NCBI GenBank assembly: GCA_027459775.1
Contig: DAIDHE010000238.1
Location: forward strand, 1 to 43,771
Direction: 5' to 3'
From: Planctomycetales bacterium
GTDB lineage: Bacteria; Planctomycetota; Planctomycetia; Isosphaerales; Isosphaeraceae
DNA: 43,771 nucleotides
Shown: positions 36,001-43,680 of the stretch, one piece after another
Position numbering within the stretch: the first letter of the stretch is position 1
Layout of the letters: each line of letters starts with the position of its first letter
Translations under genes and position numbers: made by a program
Notes under the pieces: generated by a model
What the model was told of the DNA's origin: nothing
Databases searched by the model: none
What the model saw: the letters and a program-made list of their open reading frames with translations, nothing else

Positions 36001-36181
36001 CCGCGGTCAAGCCCACGGCCCACGCCATGTGGCGCACGGCCGCGGACGAGCGCCTCAAGCAAGCGCACGCCAGGCCCGCCGCGGCCAGGACGAGCGTGGC
36101 CCTCAAGACGATCTCGAGCGCGAGCATCCACCACGAACCGACGCCGGAGGAAAGCAACACCAGATCGATGAGCCTTTTCAT
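33095..36181 (-). CDS. M56 (BlaR1-like) membrane protease with carboxypeptidase-regulatory-like repeats
   Basis: 1028 residues. ATG at 36179-36181 follows AAGGAGGGG; a TTG two codons upstream is too close to that site. The first 330 residues are BlaR1/MecR1-type: several transmembrane helices, RHMAWAVGLTAALVMPAL, and the zinc motif HELAHVKRCD at 242-251 with ERERACDDLVL. A last helix (LLLAAATALILPIS) leads to about 600 extracytoplasmic residues of six carboxypeptidase-regulatory-like repeats, each starting like SGRVLDGDGRPAAGARV, VEGRLTSERGAPASDVEV, VTGRVTCADSGEPLRGAI and LVGRVVGPAGQAVQRAEI. The penicillin-binding sensor of true BlaR1 is absent. The stop of blaI-like is two bases upstream; it probably cleaves or inactivates that repressor on a signal. 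Confidence 0.88.
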   Translation of the reverse strand: MKRLIDLVLLSSGVGSWWMLALEIVLRATLVLAAAGLACACLRRSSAAVRHMAWAVGLTAALVMPALTLALPAWRIPVLLVAGLDQRMAVPAEPTAWPVALTPAPLQADRMVIDEPPAGIAPVTRRFALPTTSDRSGAFARSWAPWLAAVWGVGAVAVLGSMLVGQGRLQRLRRRSTRLVDGPWVDLTAQLGASPRLWRRVVVLRGDGATSPMTWGVLRPLILVPAGAEEWPRELLRDVLLHELAHVKRCDCLTQLVAQLACALYWFHPLAWAAARRLMIERERACDDLVLQSGSRAADYAGHLLEVARALRAPRGLAAAAAPMARDSQIEGRLRAILDGSRDRRVVGRRGACLLLAAATALILPISSARLSAWSMGGDQGEKVKTTAGVRSATMIVSGRVLDGDGRPAAGARVAVVGRRKLALMSARAADQYESLGGAQADADGRFRLETRPTSNVTHFEAYVLALAPGFGLGWAELDRDAESPSVNLKLRPEKVVEGRLTSERGAPASDVEVQVESVGVVKKEVGGFDGLNFHTTVPAGLEGVWPQPTKTDAHGRFRIAGLGRGLRIRLLVQDPRFARQRLSLETDMTNGPKQAALALQPAFRVTGRVTCADSGEPLRGAIVQVGTGVRRGITNDYEYRTDADGRYAANSAPGKYLRIVVYPPAGSPYLIVVRDLENEAGVSSRKVDLGAARGVLLTGRITERGSGRPLAGSSVYHELDRSSAVGARGTVAGWLAAVPSGADGRYAIAVPPGKGCLFVYGPTADYVHQMMGSRELAEGKPGGRRLYAHAIVPFEVKPGPEPRLIDVPLERGVTLVGRVVGPAGQAVQRAEIITVLTISPYHTSWRGDFTIPVRDGRFELHGLPVDRPVTCWFLDSEHGWGATVDVTPAMAAAGSLAVTLTPCGAATARLVDQRGRAVAKSTLNLQIVATPGPGLDYSSQSLTAEEHNALVANEETYANIDRRNYWRPRLSDEKGRVSLPDMIPGATYRIYEYAPECGQNVERWRDFSLATGQTLDLGDVRVKSPTN

Positions 36182-36183
36182 GA

Positions 36184-36573
36184 TCAAAGCCCCTCCTTGC
36201 GGGCCTGGTTGATGAGGCGGGAAAGGCGGTCAAGGTCTTCCTCGGTCAGGTTCGCGTCGGGCGCGCCCAGCAACGCGGCCACGGCCTGGGCCGTCGACCC
36301 CTCGAAGAACGTCCGCACCAGCCCCTTGAGGGCCGATCGCCGCGCCTTTTCACGAGGCACGGTTGGCAAATAAACATAGCGCGGGCCGTCTTGCACATGC
36401 CGCAGACGCCCCTTCACCTCCAACACCCGCAGCAAGGCCCGCACCGACGAGTAACTGGGCGGGTCGGGCAACGCCTCCAGCACGTCGCCGACCGTCACGC
36501 GGCCGAGTCGGTAAACGACGTCCATGATTTGCCGCTCGCGGCGGCTGAACGGGTCGTGCGTGGTCTTGGCCAT
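36184..36573 (-). CDS. BlaI/MecI/CopY-family repressor
   Basis: 129 residues; ATG at 36571-36573 with GAGGGGGGA ten bases upstream. Winged helix: RRERQIMDVVYRLGRVTVGDV, then PSYSSVRALLRVLEVKGRL (recognition helix) and a wing reading RHVQDGPRYVYLP. The C-terminal half holds the dimerisation helices (ALKGLVRTFFEGST, AVAALLG, LTEEDLDRLSRLINQARK). The FFEGS region is near where BlaR-type proteases cut BlaI. It represses its own operon; a dyad and promoter sit 70-110 nt upstream. Paired with the M56 protease (2-nt gap), the standard sensor-repressor arrangement. Confidence 0.92.
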   Translation of the reverse strand: MAKTTHDPFSRRERQIMDVVYRLGRVTVGDVLEALPDPPSYSSVRALLRVLEVKGRLRHVQDGPRYVYLPTVPREKARRSALKGLVRTFFEGSTAQAVAALLGAPDANLTEEDLDRLSRLINQARKEGL

Positions 36574-36642
36574 CGAGTCGGATCCCCCCTCGCGCCCGCC
36601 GCGAGCCGTCCCAGCGGCCCCAGCGTTCGAGTGCGAATTCTC

Positions 36643-36655
36643 TAGCACACTGCTA
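36643..36655. promoter_or_regulatory. Dyad operator TAGCA-N3-TGCTA for the BlaI-type repressor
   Basis: The 13-bp dyad TAGCACACTGCTA sits directly downstream of the -10 box and over the expected start point (near 36649). A bound dimer would block RNA polymerase. The form is like BlaI/MecI dyads though not the staphylococcal TACTACA consensus. Confidence 0.6.
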
Positions 36656-36684
36656 AAATTACAGCATGCCGATCCGGACGTCAA
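36656..36684 (-). promoter_or_regulatory. Promoter of the BlaI-M56 operon
   Basis: On the minus strand TTGACG (36679-36684), exactly 17 nt, then TAATTT (36656-36661). Leader of about 75 nt before the ATG. Confidence 0.65.
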
Positions 36685-36780
36685 GGGCCGATTCCATGGA
36701 TCCTTGAACCTGGCGCCCATGCAAGCCAGAGCACTCGAGGGTGGAAAGACGAAGCTCCCGATCGCTCTGTCTTTCATGTC

Positions 36781-36827
36781 GTTCGCATTTTGCGAACACT
36801 CGCGTCGACCGTTCGTATTCCGCGAAC
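36781..36827. promoter_or_regulatory. Paired inverted-repeat operators upstream of higBA
   Basis: Site 1, 36781-36797: GTTCGCA-TTT-TGCGAAC, perfect seven-base arms. Site 2, 36811-36827: GTTCGTA-TTC-CGCGAAC, five-base perfect arms. The two are 30 bp apart, three helical turns, so both face the same side of the DNA. They end 36 nt before the toxin ATG. The layout fits a HigA-type HTH dimer binding twice for autorepression. Confidence 0.6.
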
Positions 36828-36863
36828 CACCATGGCTTCTAAAGTCGATACGAGGAGCAGCGG

Positions 36864-37238
36864 ATGCGGGTGGTCTCGAAGGCTCGCCTGCGACAGTTCT
36901 GGGGGCTTACGGGCCACCAGGACGCCGGGGGGCCGCTCCGGGCGTGGCATACGCACGTCAACAGCAAGACGGTCTCCTGGCGATCCTGGGGCGATGTGCG
37001 GGTTTCGTTCGGCGGCGCGAACATCGTGGGCGACTGCACGGTGTTCAACGTCGGCGGCAACAAATACCGGCTGATCAGCTGGATCCGGTACGCGGCCCGG
37101 AAGGTCTTCGTCCTGAAGGTGATCACCCGCGGCGAATACGACGCCGGCGCGTGGAAGGGCGAATGCGGGTGTTTTGGCGCTCCTCCACCCAGGAAGCCAG
37201 CGCCAAGCAAGCGGCCCACAAGCGGGAGGCGATCGTGA
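36864..37238 (+). CDS. higB: HigB-family toxin (mRNA interferase)
   Basis: 124 residues from ATG at 36864, with GAGGAG six bases upstream. It begins MRVVSKARLRQFW, then PLRAWHTHV, DVRVSFGGANIVGDCTVFNV, GGNKYRLISWIRY and RKVFVLKVITRGEYDAGAWK. These are the blocks of the HigB family, a RelE-like ribosome-dependent endoribonuclease fold; family length is usually about 95-100 residues, so the last 20-25 residues (Pro/Arg-rich) are an extra tail. Basic and histidine residues of the family are present. Toxin first, antitoxin second, the usual higBA order. The GTGA stop-start overlap with higA couples translation. Confidence 0.88.
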   Translation: MRVVSKARLRQFWGLTGHQDAGGPLRAWHTHVNSKTVSWRSWGDVRVSFGGANIVGDCTVFNVGGNKYRLISWIRYAARKVFVLKVITRGEYDAGAWKGECGCFGAPPPRKPAPSKRPTSGRRS

Positions 37239-37666
37239 CGGCGAAGACGAAATTCCGCCTGAAGGGGGCGGGTCGTGTCTCCTATCCGAGGCTGGTGACG
37301 GCCTTTCCGCTCGCTTCGATCGGGTCCGACGAACAGCTCGAGGAAGCCCAGAACGTCATGGACCAGCTTCTCGCCCAGGGCAAGCTCAAGGCCGGCGAGG
37401 AGATGTACCTCGACGCGCTCGGCGACCTGGTCGCCGCTGGCGAGGACGAACACCACGCCATCGAACGCGGCTCGGACGCCGAGATGCTTCGCCATTTGAT
37501 GGAAGCCAAGGGTGTCACGCAAGCGCGACTGAGCCGGGACGCGGCGATTCCCAAGTCCACGATCTCCGAGGTTCTGGCGGGGAAAAAGCCCATGAGCCGA
37601 AGACTGATTCGTAAGCTCGCGGACGATTTCCAGGTGGACGCGAGCGTGCTCGCGGCCGGTTTTTGA
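37235..37666 (+). CDS. higA: HigA-family antitoxin with C-terminal HTH
   Basis: 143 residues from GTG at 37235, overlapping the toxin stop (GTGA) and preceded by GCGGGAGGC; longer in-frame starts lie inside higB. Residues 1-80 form a HigB-binding N-terminal part rich in acidic residues (EEAQNVMDQLLAQGKLKAGE, then AAGEDEHHAIERG). Residues about 88-143 are an XRE-type HTH: MLRHLMEAKGVTQARLSRDA, then PKSTISEVLAGKKPMSRRL and IRKLADDFQVD. It would neutralise HigB and bind the paired operators upstream. Confidence 0.88.
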   Translation: MTAKTKFRLKGAGRVSYPRLVTAFPLASIGSDEQLEEAQNVMDQLLAQGKLKAGEEMYLDALGDLVAAGEDEHHAIERGSDAEMLRHLMEAKGVTQARLSRDAAIPKSTISEVLAGKKPMSRRLIRKLADDFQVDASVLAAGF

Positions 37667-38392
37667 CTTTTGCAAGGGGGCGCGGTGAGCCGCGACCCAA
37701 GCATCGGACCACCCGAGATGGGAATCCCTCGGGCGCATGATCCAACGATCGCGTTTGTGGACATCCGCTTTCCGCCGCCGATCCTACGACTTCCGCCATT
37801 ACGCATGGAGGCGCTGGCGCCACTTGCCCGAATCGGTTTGTGGGCGTCTGGAATCGATCCGAATTCGAGATTTACATGTCGGATCCCGATGGGGCTCGAG
37901 CGTATCCGCGGAGCTACGCGTCCTTTCTGGAACACCACAACGTTCCCCCAAGGGTGCGAAGCTCCCGGATATTGACCGTCGAGAGCCTGTGAATTGCCAG
38001 GGGCCCACTTTCCGCGGCGTGCCCTCCACCGCCGGCCCAGCTACCATAGAATCCATGTTTGACAACATCTGACTTCATCGCATGATTCGGTTTGTGGGTG
38101 TCTGGAATTGCTTCGAGGGTAACGGCCGGAATTAACTCGCTGGCGCTTCGGGCTTGTATGGCTTTCCGCGTTTGGCCGGGCGCTTGCTTCCGGCGATTCA
38201 CTCGCTGGCGCTTCGTGCTTGTATTCCGACGACCGCGACGGCTCGAAATACAAGCACGACGCGCCAGCGAGTGCATTCCGGGGGAAAGCGATGTGCTCGT
38301 TCGCACTCCTCGTATGCACGAGTGTGCGAATCTGCTTAATCAGGGCGATTTTGGTCCAGGGCCAAACCCCACTTCCGAGCCGTGACGAAGCA
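37667..38392. other. Gene-free region with short repeats (726 nt)
   Basis: No gene is recognisable. It holds a 21-bp direct repeat (CGGTTTGTGGGYGTCTGGAAT at 37834-37854 and 38088-38108, 20 of 21 identical) and a palindromic repeat block listed separately. A TTGACA (38059-38064) with no gene downstream is probably chance. Confidence 0.6.
38135..38273. repeat. Palindromic dispersed-type repeat with an extra direct copy
   Basis: A hairpin has arms 38199-38225 and 38247-38273, 26 of 27 bases complementary, with a 21-nt loop. The left arm reads CTCGCTGGCGCTTCGTGCTT, then GTATT. A direct copy (ACTCGCTGGCGCTTCGGGCT, then TGTAT) lies at 38135-38159. I recall this motif as common in intergenic DNA of planctomycetes. 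Confidence 0.8.
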
Positions 38393-40651
38393 CTACATGG
38401 TCCATTCCGACTCGAGCACTCGACCCAAACCGCCCCCCTCGGTGGTCGGTCCCCAGACGAAGTCGCCGGCCTTGTCGATCAGACCAACCCAGTCGCCCCG
38501 TCGCACTTCCGCCAGGCCATGCTCGAACGGTTTGACCTGGTCGAACTGGGGCGCGATCGCCCAGCGCCCCTCAGGGTCAATGAACCCGTGAATCATGGAC
38601 CCGCAAGTTTCACCGAACGCGGCGGCGGCCAGGCCTTCGGAGAAGGGCTCGACGTCTCGATAAGGAAGTTCCCGCAAGACCCGGCCGGCCCGGTCGATGA
38701 GAAAGCTGGTCGCGCGCCATTTCCTTCCCCGGCGCGTCACGACGGCAACGCCGTCCTTGAAGGCCGTGGCCCACTTCCATTTCAGCGGAATGACCCGCTC
38801 GCCGCTTTTGTCGATGTAGCCGGATCGCATGCGATAGGGAGAGCTGCCCAGCCATACGACCGCCAGACCTTCCGAGAACGAATGAAAACCGTTGTAATCG
38901 CCGGGGATCAGAAGACGGCCCGCGCGGTCGATCGAGCCGTACTTGAAGGCGGCGATCCTTTCGGCGCCGGCCACGAGGGGGTCGGGTTTCATGGTCCAAC
39001 CCGTGCACACGACGGCCCGACCCTCGCGAAAACCATCGGCCTGGGTCCACTCGGCCGGGATGACGACATTCCCTGAACGGTCGATGAAGCCCCGCCGCGG
39101 GGCGCACGACCAGACGTCGCCGCTGTTGTTTCCCAGGTCTGGGGGGACTTGATATCCGGCCAGCCCCTCGGCGAACGGGGTCACCGAATCGTGCACGGGC
39201 TCGATCACGACCCGACCCTCGCGATCGACGAAGCCCCACTTGTTTTGCTTCTTCACGGCCGCCAAGCCCTCGGAGAACAGCTTGATCTCGTCCCAGGGAC
39301 TCTCGAAAACCTCGCGACCGTCGCGGTCGATCACGAAGGTGGATCCTTCGTCGTCGCGGACGACCGCCCTGCCGTCGATGAAGGGCTCGCCCCACGCGAA
39401 CCGCGTCTGGAGGACAAGCCGGCCCTGGCGATCGATGTAACATTGCTTACCCTGGCTCGTCACGGCGAAGAGCGGTTCGTCATCGGCGATCGGTTCGGTT
39501 CGCCGGGGCGGAATCGCCGCGCGCGGGACCGTGATCGAGCCCGCGGCGATGCGTTCGATCGCCTCCCGAACGCGGTCGGCTTCAGCGGTTCGGCCCTCGA
39601 TCGGACCTTCGATAAATTGGAGCAGGCGAGGCAATGCGGCGCGCGCTCGCGGCCCATACTGGCCGAGCGCTGTCACGGCGGCGTCGGGCAAGCTCTCATC
39701 GTGAAGGAACTCGGCCCAGTCGCACACCGCGATCAGCAAAGGCACGAACCGTTCCGGGTCTGGCGTCAGCGTTCCGAGCGCGTGCGCGGCCGCGCGCGCG
39801 ATGTAGCCGTTCGAATCGCGGATCGCGGCGTCGAGCACGTCGAGGAATTCAGGCAAGGGAGCGCCCTGCTCCGCGAGCGCGTCAATCATGCGGGATCGCT
39901 CCGCCTCGTTGCCCCCCTGGAACGTCAGCAGGTCGCCGGCCGCCGGCTGTGCAGCGGCCCCGATGAACTGCATTACCTCCATCGCGGCCAGTCGCGCTTG
40001 ATCGCCGCCATTCGCCAGCATGTCGCGGAGTGCGACAAGCACGCGGTCGTCGAACCGGCTCGCGCTCGCCAGCGCCTGCGCCAGGCTCGACGGCCACTCG
40101 GAGATCCCCTGGTTCCGCAGCTTTTCCAGGAGCTTCGGCACGGCGCCCACAACGGCCGGGCCGGCGTGCGCCAGCACGAACCGCAGAGCTCGGTCGCAAT
40201 CGTCATCGAGAGTTCCCAGGGCTTCGATGATCGGGCCGATGTGCGGATCGATCCGCTCGCCCGCCAGCTCGAGCGTTTTCCGCAACCGATCGACGGCGAT
40301 CATATTGTCAAAGTCGAACGCCGGGGGGCTCTCGCCCGTGGCGACGGCTTCGCGATAGTCGCGGTGATGGACGCGTTGTTGCCAAAGCTGCTCAAGGAAC
40401 CGCTCGATCCATGCTGGAATCAGCGTCTCGAGATCGTTCTCGAGCGTCGCCAGGGCGGCTCGATCGGCCTCGAGCCGACGAGCGGCGGCATCTCGCCCAG
40501 GGTCGCTCGGCTCGTGATCCGGGGCGTTTCGTTCGGCGTCTAATCCTCGCAACGCCCGGGCGGCCGGGGCGCAGCCTTCCGGCTCGGCCAGCCGCCGGAG
40601 CCATTCCGCATGGTCTCGGACGCGTTTGTCCGCATCGTCCGGCGAATTCAC
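38393..40651 (-). CDS. WG-repeat protein with HEAT-like N-terminal half
   Basis: 752 residues. GTG at 40649-40651 is preceded by GAGGGA five bases upstream; the frame is open to a TTG at 40753 with no site. Residues 60-370 are helical HEAT-like repeats (for example VVGAVPKLLEKLRNQG, DERVL-like helices and YIARAAAHALGTLTPDPERF). Then about eight WG (KWG) beta repeats, such as WGFVDREGRVVIEPVHD, GFIDRSGNVVIPAEW, GSIDRAGRLLIPGDY, GYIDKSGERVIPLKW and GFIDPEGRWAIAPQFDQVKP. No signal peptide. WG repeats form beta-propeller-like scaffolds of unknown binding partner. Its stop lies next to the repeat-rich region. Confidence 0.85.
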   Translation of the reverse strand: MNSPDDADKRVRDHAEWLRRLAEPEGCAPAARALRGLDAERNAPDHEPSDPGRDAAARRLEADRAALATLENDLETLIPAWIERFLEQLWQQRVHHRDYREAVATGESPPAFDFDNMIAVDRLRKTLELAGERIDPHIGPIIEALGTLDDDCDRALRFVLAHAGPAVVGAVPKLLEKLRNQGISEWPSSLAQALASASRFDDRVLVALRDMLANGGDQARLAAMEVMQFIGAAAQPAAGDLLTFQGGNEAERSRMIDALAEQGAPLPEFLDVLDAAIRDSNGYIARAAAHALGTLTPDPERFVPLLIAVCDWAEFLHDESLPDAAVTALGQYGPRARAALPRLLQFIEGPIEGRTAEADRVREAIERIAAGSITVPRAAIPPRRTEPIADDEPLFAVTSQGKQCYIDRQGRLVLQTRFAWGEPFIDGRAVVRDDEGSTFVIDRDGREVFESPWDEIKLFSEGLAAVKKQNKWGFVDREGRVVIEPVHDSVTPFAEGLAGYQVPPDLGNNSGDVWSCAPRRGFIDRSGNVVIPAEWTQADGFREGRAVVCTGWTMKPDPLVAGAERIAAFKYGSIDRAGRLLIPGDYNGFHSFSEGLAVVWLGSSPYRMRSGYIDKSGERVIPLKWKWATAFKDGVAVVTRRGRKWRATSFLIDRAGRVLRELPYRDVEPFSEGLAAAAFGETCGSMIHGFIDPEGRWAIAPQFDQVKPFEHGLAEVRRGDWVGLIDKAGDFVWGPTTEGGGLGRVLESEWTM

Positions 40652-40831
40652 GATGTCCCTCGCATTCGCTTTTGGAGACTTGCTTTCCTGTCGAATTTCC
40701 GTGTTTATGAAGATCACTGATTGTGTTGAACTCAGGCCGCCATGAACTGACAATGTTGTAACAGACCGTGTGGGCGTTGATGAATTGCGTTCGTGTCACT
40801 CACGACGCGTCCGGCAGTAGCCTGGCCCGCG

Positions 40832-41146
40832 CTACAGCGAGGCTGGGACGTCGGGCTGGGCGTATTCTTCAAGGATCGCGACCGCGTCGAGAGCGAGCCA
40901 GCGCTGTTCTTCGGCATGGAGATTCCGCGATTGCCGCCCGTGGGGGTCGCGCTGGGGATACTCCCTGATCAGGGCGCGTTTCGCCTTGATGAGCGACAAC
41001 GCCGCGAGCCGCAGCTTTTCGGCCTCGTGGGCGACGCGAGTCGCGCTCTCGCCGGCCTTGACGGCGGCCTGAAGCCGGCGGAGTCTCTTTTCCAAGAGAT
41101 TTCGCTTCCGAACCGGCTCGGAATGTTCCGAGACCCACGCGGGCAT
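40832..41146 (-). CDS. Small coiled-coil protein, 104 residues
   Basis: ATG at 41144-41146 with GGAGG nine bases upstream; stop TAG. The sequence opens MPAWVSEHSEPVRKRNLLEK, then long charged helices (LRRLQAAVKAGES, AHEAEKLRLAALSLIKAKR, HAEEQRWLALDAVAILEEYA). Heptad-like spacing suggests a coiled coil. No known family. Codon use matches the neighbouring genes. The rest of 41147-41376 shows nothing. Confidence 0.6.
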   Translation of the reverse strand: MPAWVSEHSEPVRKRNLLEKRLRRLQAAVKAGESATRVAHEAEKLRLAALSLIKAKRALIREYPQRDPHGRQSRNLHAEEQRWLALDAVAILEEYAQPDVPASL

Positions 41147-41376
41147 TCGGGCTGGCCTCCAAGGACGACCAAGTGGAGATCAAAGGGCGACAGACGCGCG
41201 CCCCACGCTTGGCGCAGGAACGATGGGGCGCGCATCAGCCGCGTTTTGCCGACACGCTCGCGGCGATTCAGGTTCACGAGCTCGTTGCCAGCGAACAACT
41301 CAAAGGGGGCAGGACTCAGAGATGCGAGCAAATCAACCTGACCCTCTTATTGACGCCGTCCGGCAATAATGAGTCC

Positions 41377-42234
41377 TTAACCCTTTGATTCGTTCGCGGC
41401 GAGCTCGGCGGCTCGGCGGGCGGCGGCGAGGACGGCGTCCATGAACGCGCCGCGGACCCCGGCTTGTTCGAGCGCGTGCAGACCGGCGATCGTCGTGCCG
41501 CCGGGCGAGGCCACCTGGTCCTTGAGCACTCCCGGGTGCAGACCCGTCTCGCGGACCATGCGGGCGGCGCCCAGCACGGTTTGCGAGGCCAAGAGCGTCG
41601 CCACGTCGCGGGGCAGGCCGGCGCGGACGCCGCCGTCCGACAGGGCCTCGATCATGAGATAGACGAACGCCGGCCCGCTCCCCGAAAGACCCGTGACCGC
41701 GTCCAGGAGCGATTCGGGCACCGCGACCGCGACGCCAACCCCCTCGAGCAGCGACTTCACCAGGGCCTCGTCACGCGCGGTCGCGCCCGCGCACAACGCA
41801 TAGGCCGACGCCCCCTGCCCCACCAGCGCGGGCGTGTTTGACATGACCCGAATCACCCGACACTCGCGGCCCAGACAACCCGCGATCGTCGCGATCGTCG
41901 TACCCGCCGCGACCGAAACGATCAGATGATCGGACGTCACCGCCGGGCGCAGGCCCTCAAGCGCCTGGGCCATCGTCTGGGGCTTGACCGCCAGCACGAT
42001 CACGTCGCACTGGCAGGCGACCTCGGGATTGGATTCGACCACCACCACGCCGCTCGAACCCGCCAGCGCGGCCCGCGCGGCGGGCGAGGGATCGCTGGCC
42101 GTGATCGAACCCGGCTCGGCCAGGCCGGCGCGGATCATTCCCTCCACAAGGGCGGTCGCCATCCGCCCCGAACCGATAAAGCCCCAACGCGGCCGGGCTT
42201 CGGATCGGCCCCCTTTTTTCGTCGTTCGCGCCAT
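41377..42234 (-). CDS. proC: Pyrroline-5-carboxylate reductase
   Basis: 285 residues, ATG at 42232-42234. N-terminal Rossmann WGFIGSGRMATALVEGMI, then DVIVLAVKPQTM and VSVAAGTTIATI. The C-terminal ProC signature is split across GLSGSGPAFVYLMIEALSDG and LKDQVASPGGTTIAGLHALE. It reduces pyrroline-5-carboxylate to proline with NAD(P)H. A short Lys/Arg-rich leader (about 15 residues) precedes the core. Normal length. It is divergent from the unknown plus-strand gene with 182 nt between. Confidence 0.95.
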   Translation of the reverse strand: MARTTKKGGRSEARPRWGFIGSGRMATALVEGMIRAGLAEPGSITASDPSPAARAALAGSSGVVVVESNPEVACQCDVIVLAVKPQTMAQALEGLRPAVTSDHLIVSVAAGTTIATIAGCLGRECRVIRVMSNTPALVGQGASAYALCAGATARDEALVKSLLEGVGVAVAVPESLLDAVTGLSGSGPAFVYLMIEALSDGGVRAGLPRDVATLLASQTVLGAARMVRETGLHPGVLKDQVASPGGTTIAGLHALEQAGVRGAFMDAVLAAARRAAELAANESKG

Positions 42235-42416
42235 CGTCGACTCGCTCGGTCCCGCGATCGCCTCTTCCGTCGCCCACTCGTGATAGAAGGGTATGCGGGC
42301 CCCGCCCGAGACGCAAGCCGCGGCTCGACCCGCCTCCGTGTCTTTCCATCACGAACGGGGGATGGTGCGTATTAAAGGGGATCTCGCGCGCGAGAGGCGG
42401 GCGAACCGCGGCGGCG

Positions 42417-43553
42417 ATGACGGAAACAGGCGAATCGAAACAAGAGACCGAGCCCATGGGATTCTGGACAAGGTGGTTCGCGGCGTGGTCGCGGTCTCCG
42501 TGGGGGCCGGGCGCTTCGATTCTGGAGCTCATCCGCGCCTGGGACGGCAAAGAAACCCTGGTGCTTCCCGACGACGCGGTGGAGTCGAGCTCCAATCTGC
42601 GTTTCGCCCCCGGGGCGCTGGACGGGATCGCCACGCACCACATGGCGCCAGGCGAAGGGAGCAACCAGGACGAACGGGTCCAGGCGATCCTCGCCGCGGT
42701 GGTCGCGGCCGGCCGGGTTGGCAAGGGGCGCGCCCGACGAGTGCTTATCCCGCTCGCGATGGACGAACGGGTCGCCACGTATGCCGACGCCCTGATCGGG
42801 GCCCTCGCCCGCGAGCCCACGGCGGTTCTCGAGCCGCTCCGCGATGGGGCGCGCTGGCTGGTCAAGACGGCGATCCATAACGAGCCCCTCAAGCTGGGGA
42901 TTCTCTTGCTGGGGTCGACCGGGGCGCAGGGGGACGTCGAGCTGTTGCTCACGCTCGCGCGGCACGACGAATTCACGCTTTACGCGGCCGTGGCCGCGGG
43001 CAATCTGCTCCCCGACCCGACCGACGTCTGGTGGACGATGGCGCGAAACGTCCACGGATGGGGCAAGATCCATGTGGTCGAACGGCTCTCAAGACGAGTC
43101 GACGACCGCCCGGATGTTCAGGATTGGCTGATCCGGCACGGATGCGAAAACACCGTCATGCCCGAGTATCTCGCGTGCTTGTGCGCGCGAGGCGGCCGGC
43201 TGGCCCAGGCTCTCGAAGCCGGCCGGGCCGACGACGAGCTGCTCGACGGGGCCTGTCTGATCTTTCGGGCGCTCGCCGGCGAGGGGCCCGCCGAGGGTCT
43301 CGACGCCTACGAGGACGGCATCGCGGCCGCGCGGGCTCTGGCCGGGCAGCTCGAAGGCCGATGTGATTCGCGCGGGCGAATCGGTGCGGTCTCGGCACTT
43401 CATGAATGGCTGGAGAGCCCCGAGCCAGGCTCGAACCAGAGTGAGGGCGTCTGGCTCGAGCGCGAGGCCGCGGGCTGGACGCCCCAGGTTCGCGCGGAAC
43501 TGGCTGCGCGATGCCAGGGCATCCTGCGATCCCGCGGCGGCGCGGGGGTCTAA
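42417..43553 (+). CDS. Unknown soluble protein, HEAT-like, 378 residues
   Basis: Start ATG at 42417, or ATG at 42456 (MGFWTRWFAAW); neither has a strong ribosome-binding site. No signal peptide or membrane helix. The middle is a chain of hydrophobic helices in HEAT-like rhythm (VLIPLAMDERVATYADALIG, LGSTGAQGDVELLLTLARHD, FTLYAAVAAGNLLPDPTD), including PLRDGARWLVKTAIHN. One Trp-rich stretch reads VWWTMARNVHGWGKIHVVER. I know no family. Codon use and length support a real gene. Confidence 0.75.
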   Translation: MTETGESKQETEPMGFWTRWFAAWSRSPWGPGASILELIRAWDGKETLVLPDDAVESSSNLRFAPGALDGIATHHMAPGEGSNQDERVQAILAAVVAAGRVGKGRARRVLIPLAMDERVATYADALIGALAREPTAVLEPLRDGARWLVKTAIHNEPLKLGILLLGSTGAQGDVELLLTLARHDEFTLYAAVAAGNLLPDPTDVWWTMARNVHGWGKIHVVERLSRRVDDRPDVQDWLIRHGCENTVMPEYLACLCARGGRLAQALEAGRADDELLDGACLIFRALAGEGPAEGLDAYEDGIAAARALAGQLEGRCDSRGRIGAVSALHEWLESPEPGSNQSEGVWLEREAAGWTPQVRAELAARCQGILRSRGGAGV

Positions 43554-43680
43554 TTGCCTGGCAAAGAATGAGAATCGGTTAATTGGACCATTCACGCAGG
43601 CCCTCCCAGGATTGCGCCCTGGGCTGAACTCTCTCAGAGGTCGTCTAGAAAGCCATGGCAAAAGATGTTATGGCGGCGTC

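Noticed and set aside
38059-38086. TTGACA-17-ATGATT promoter on the plus strand
   Set aside because: No gene follows on that strand; the next gene is on the minus strand.
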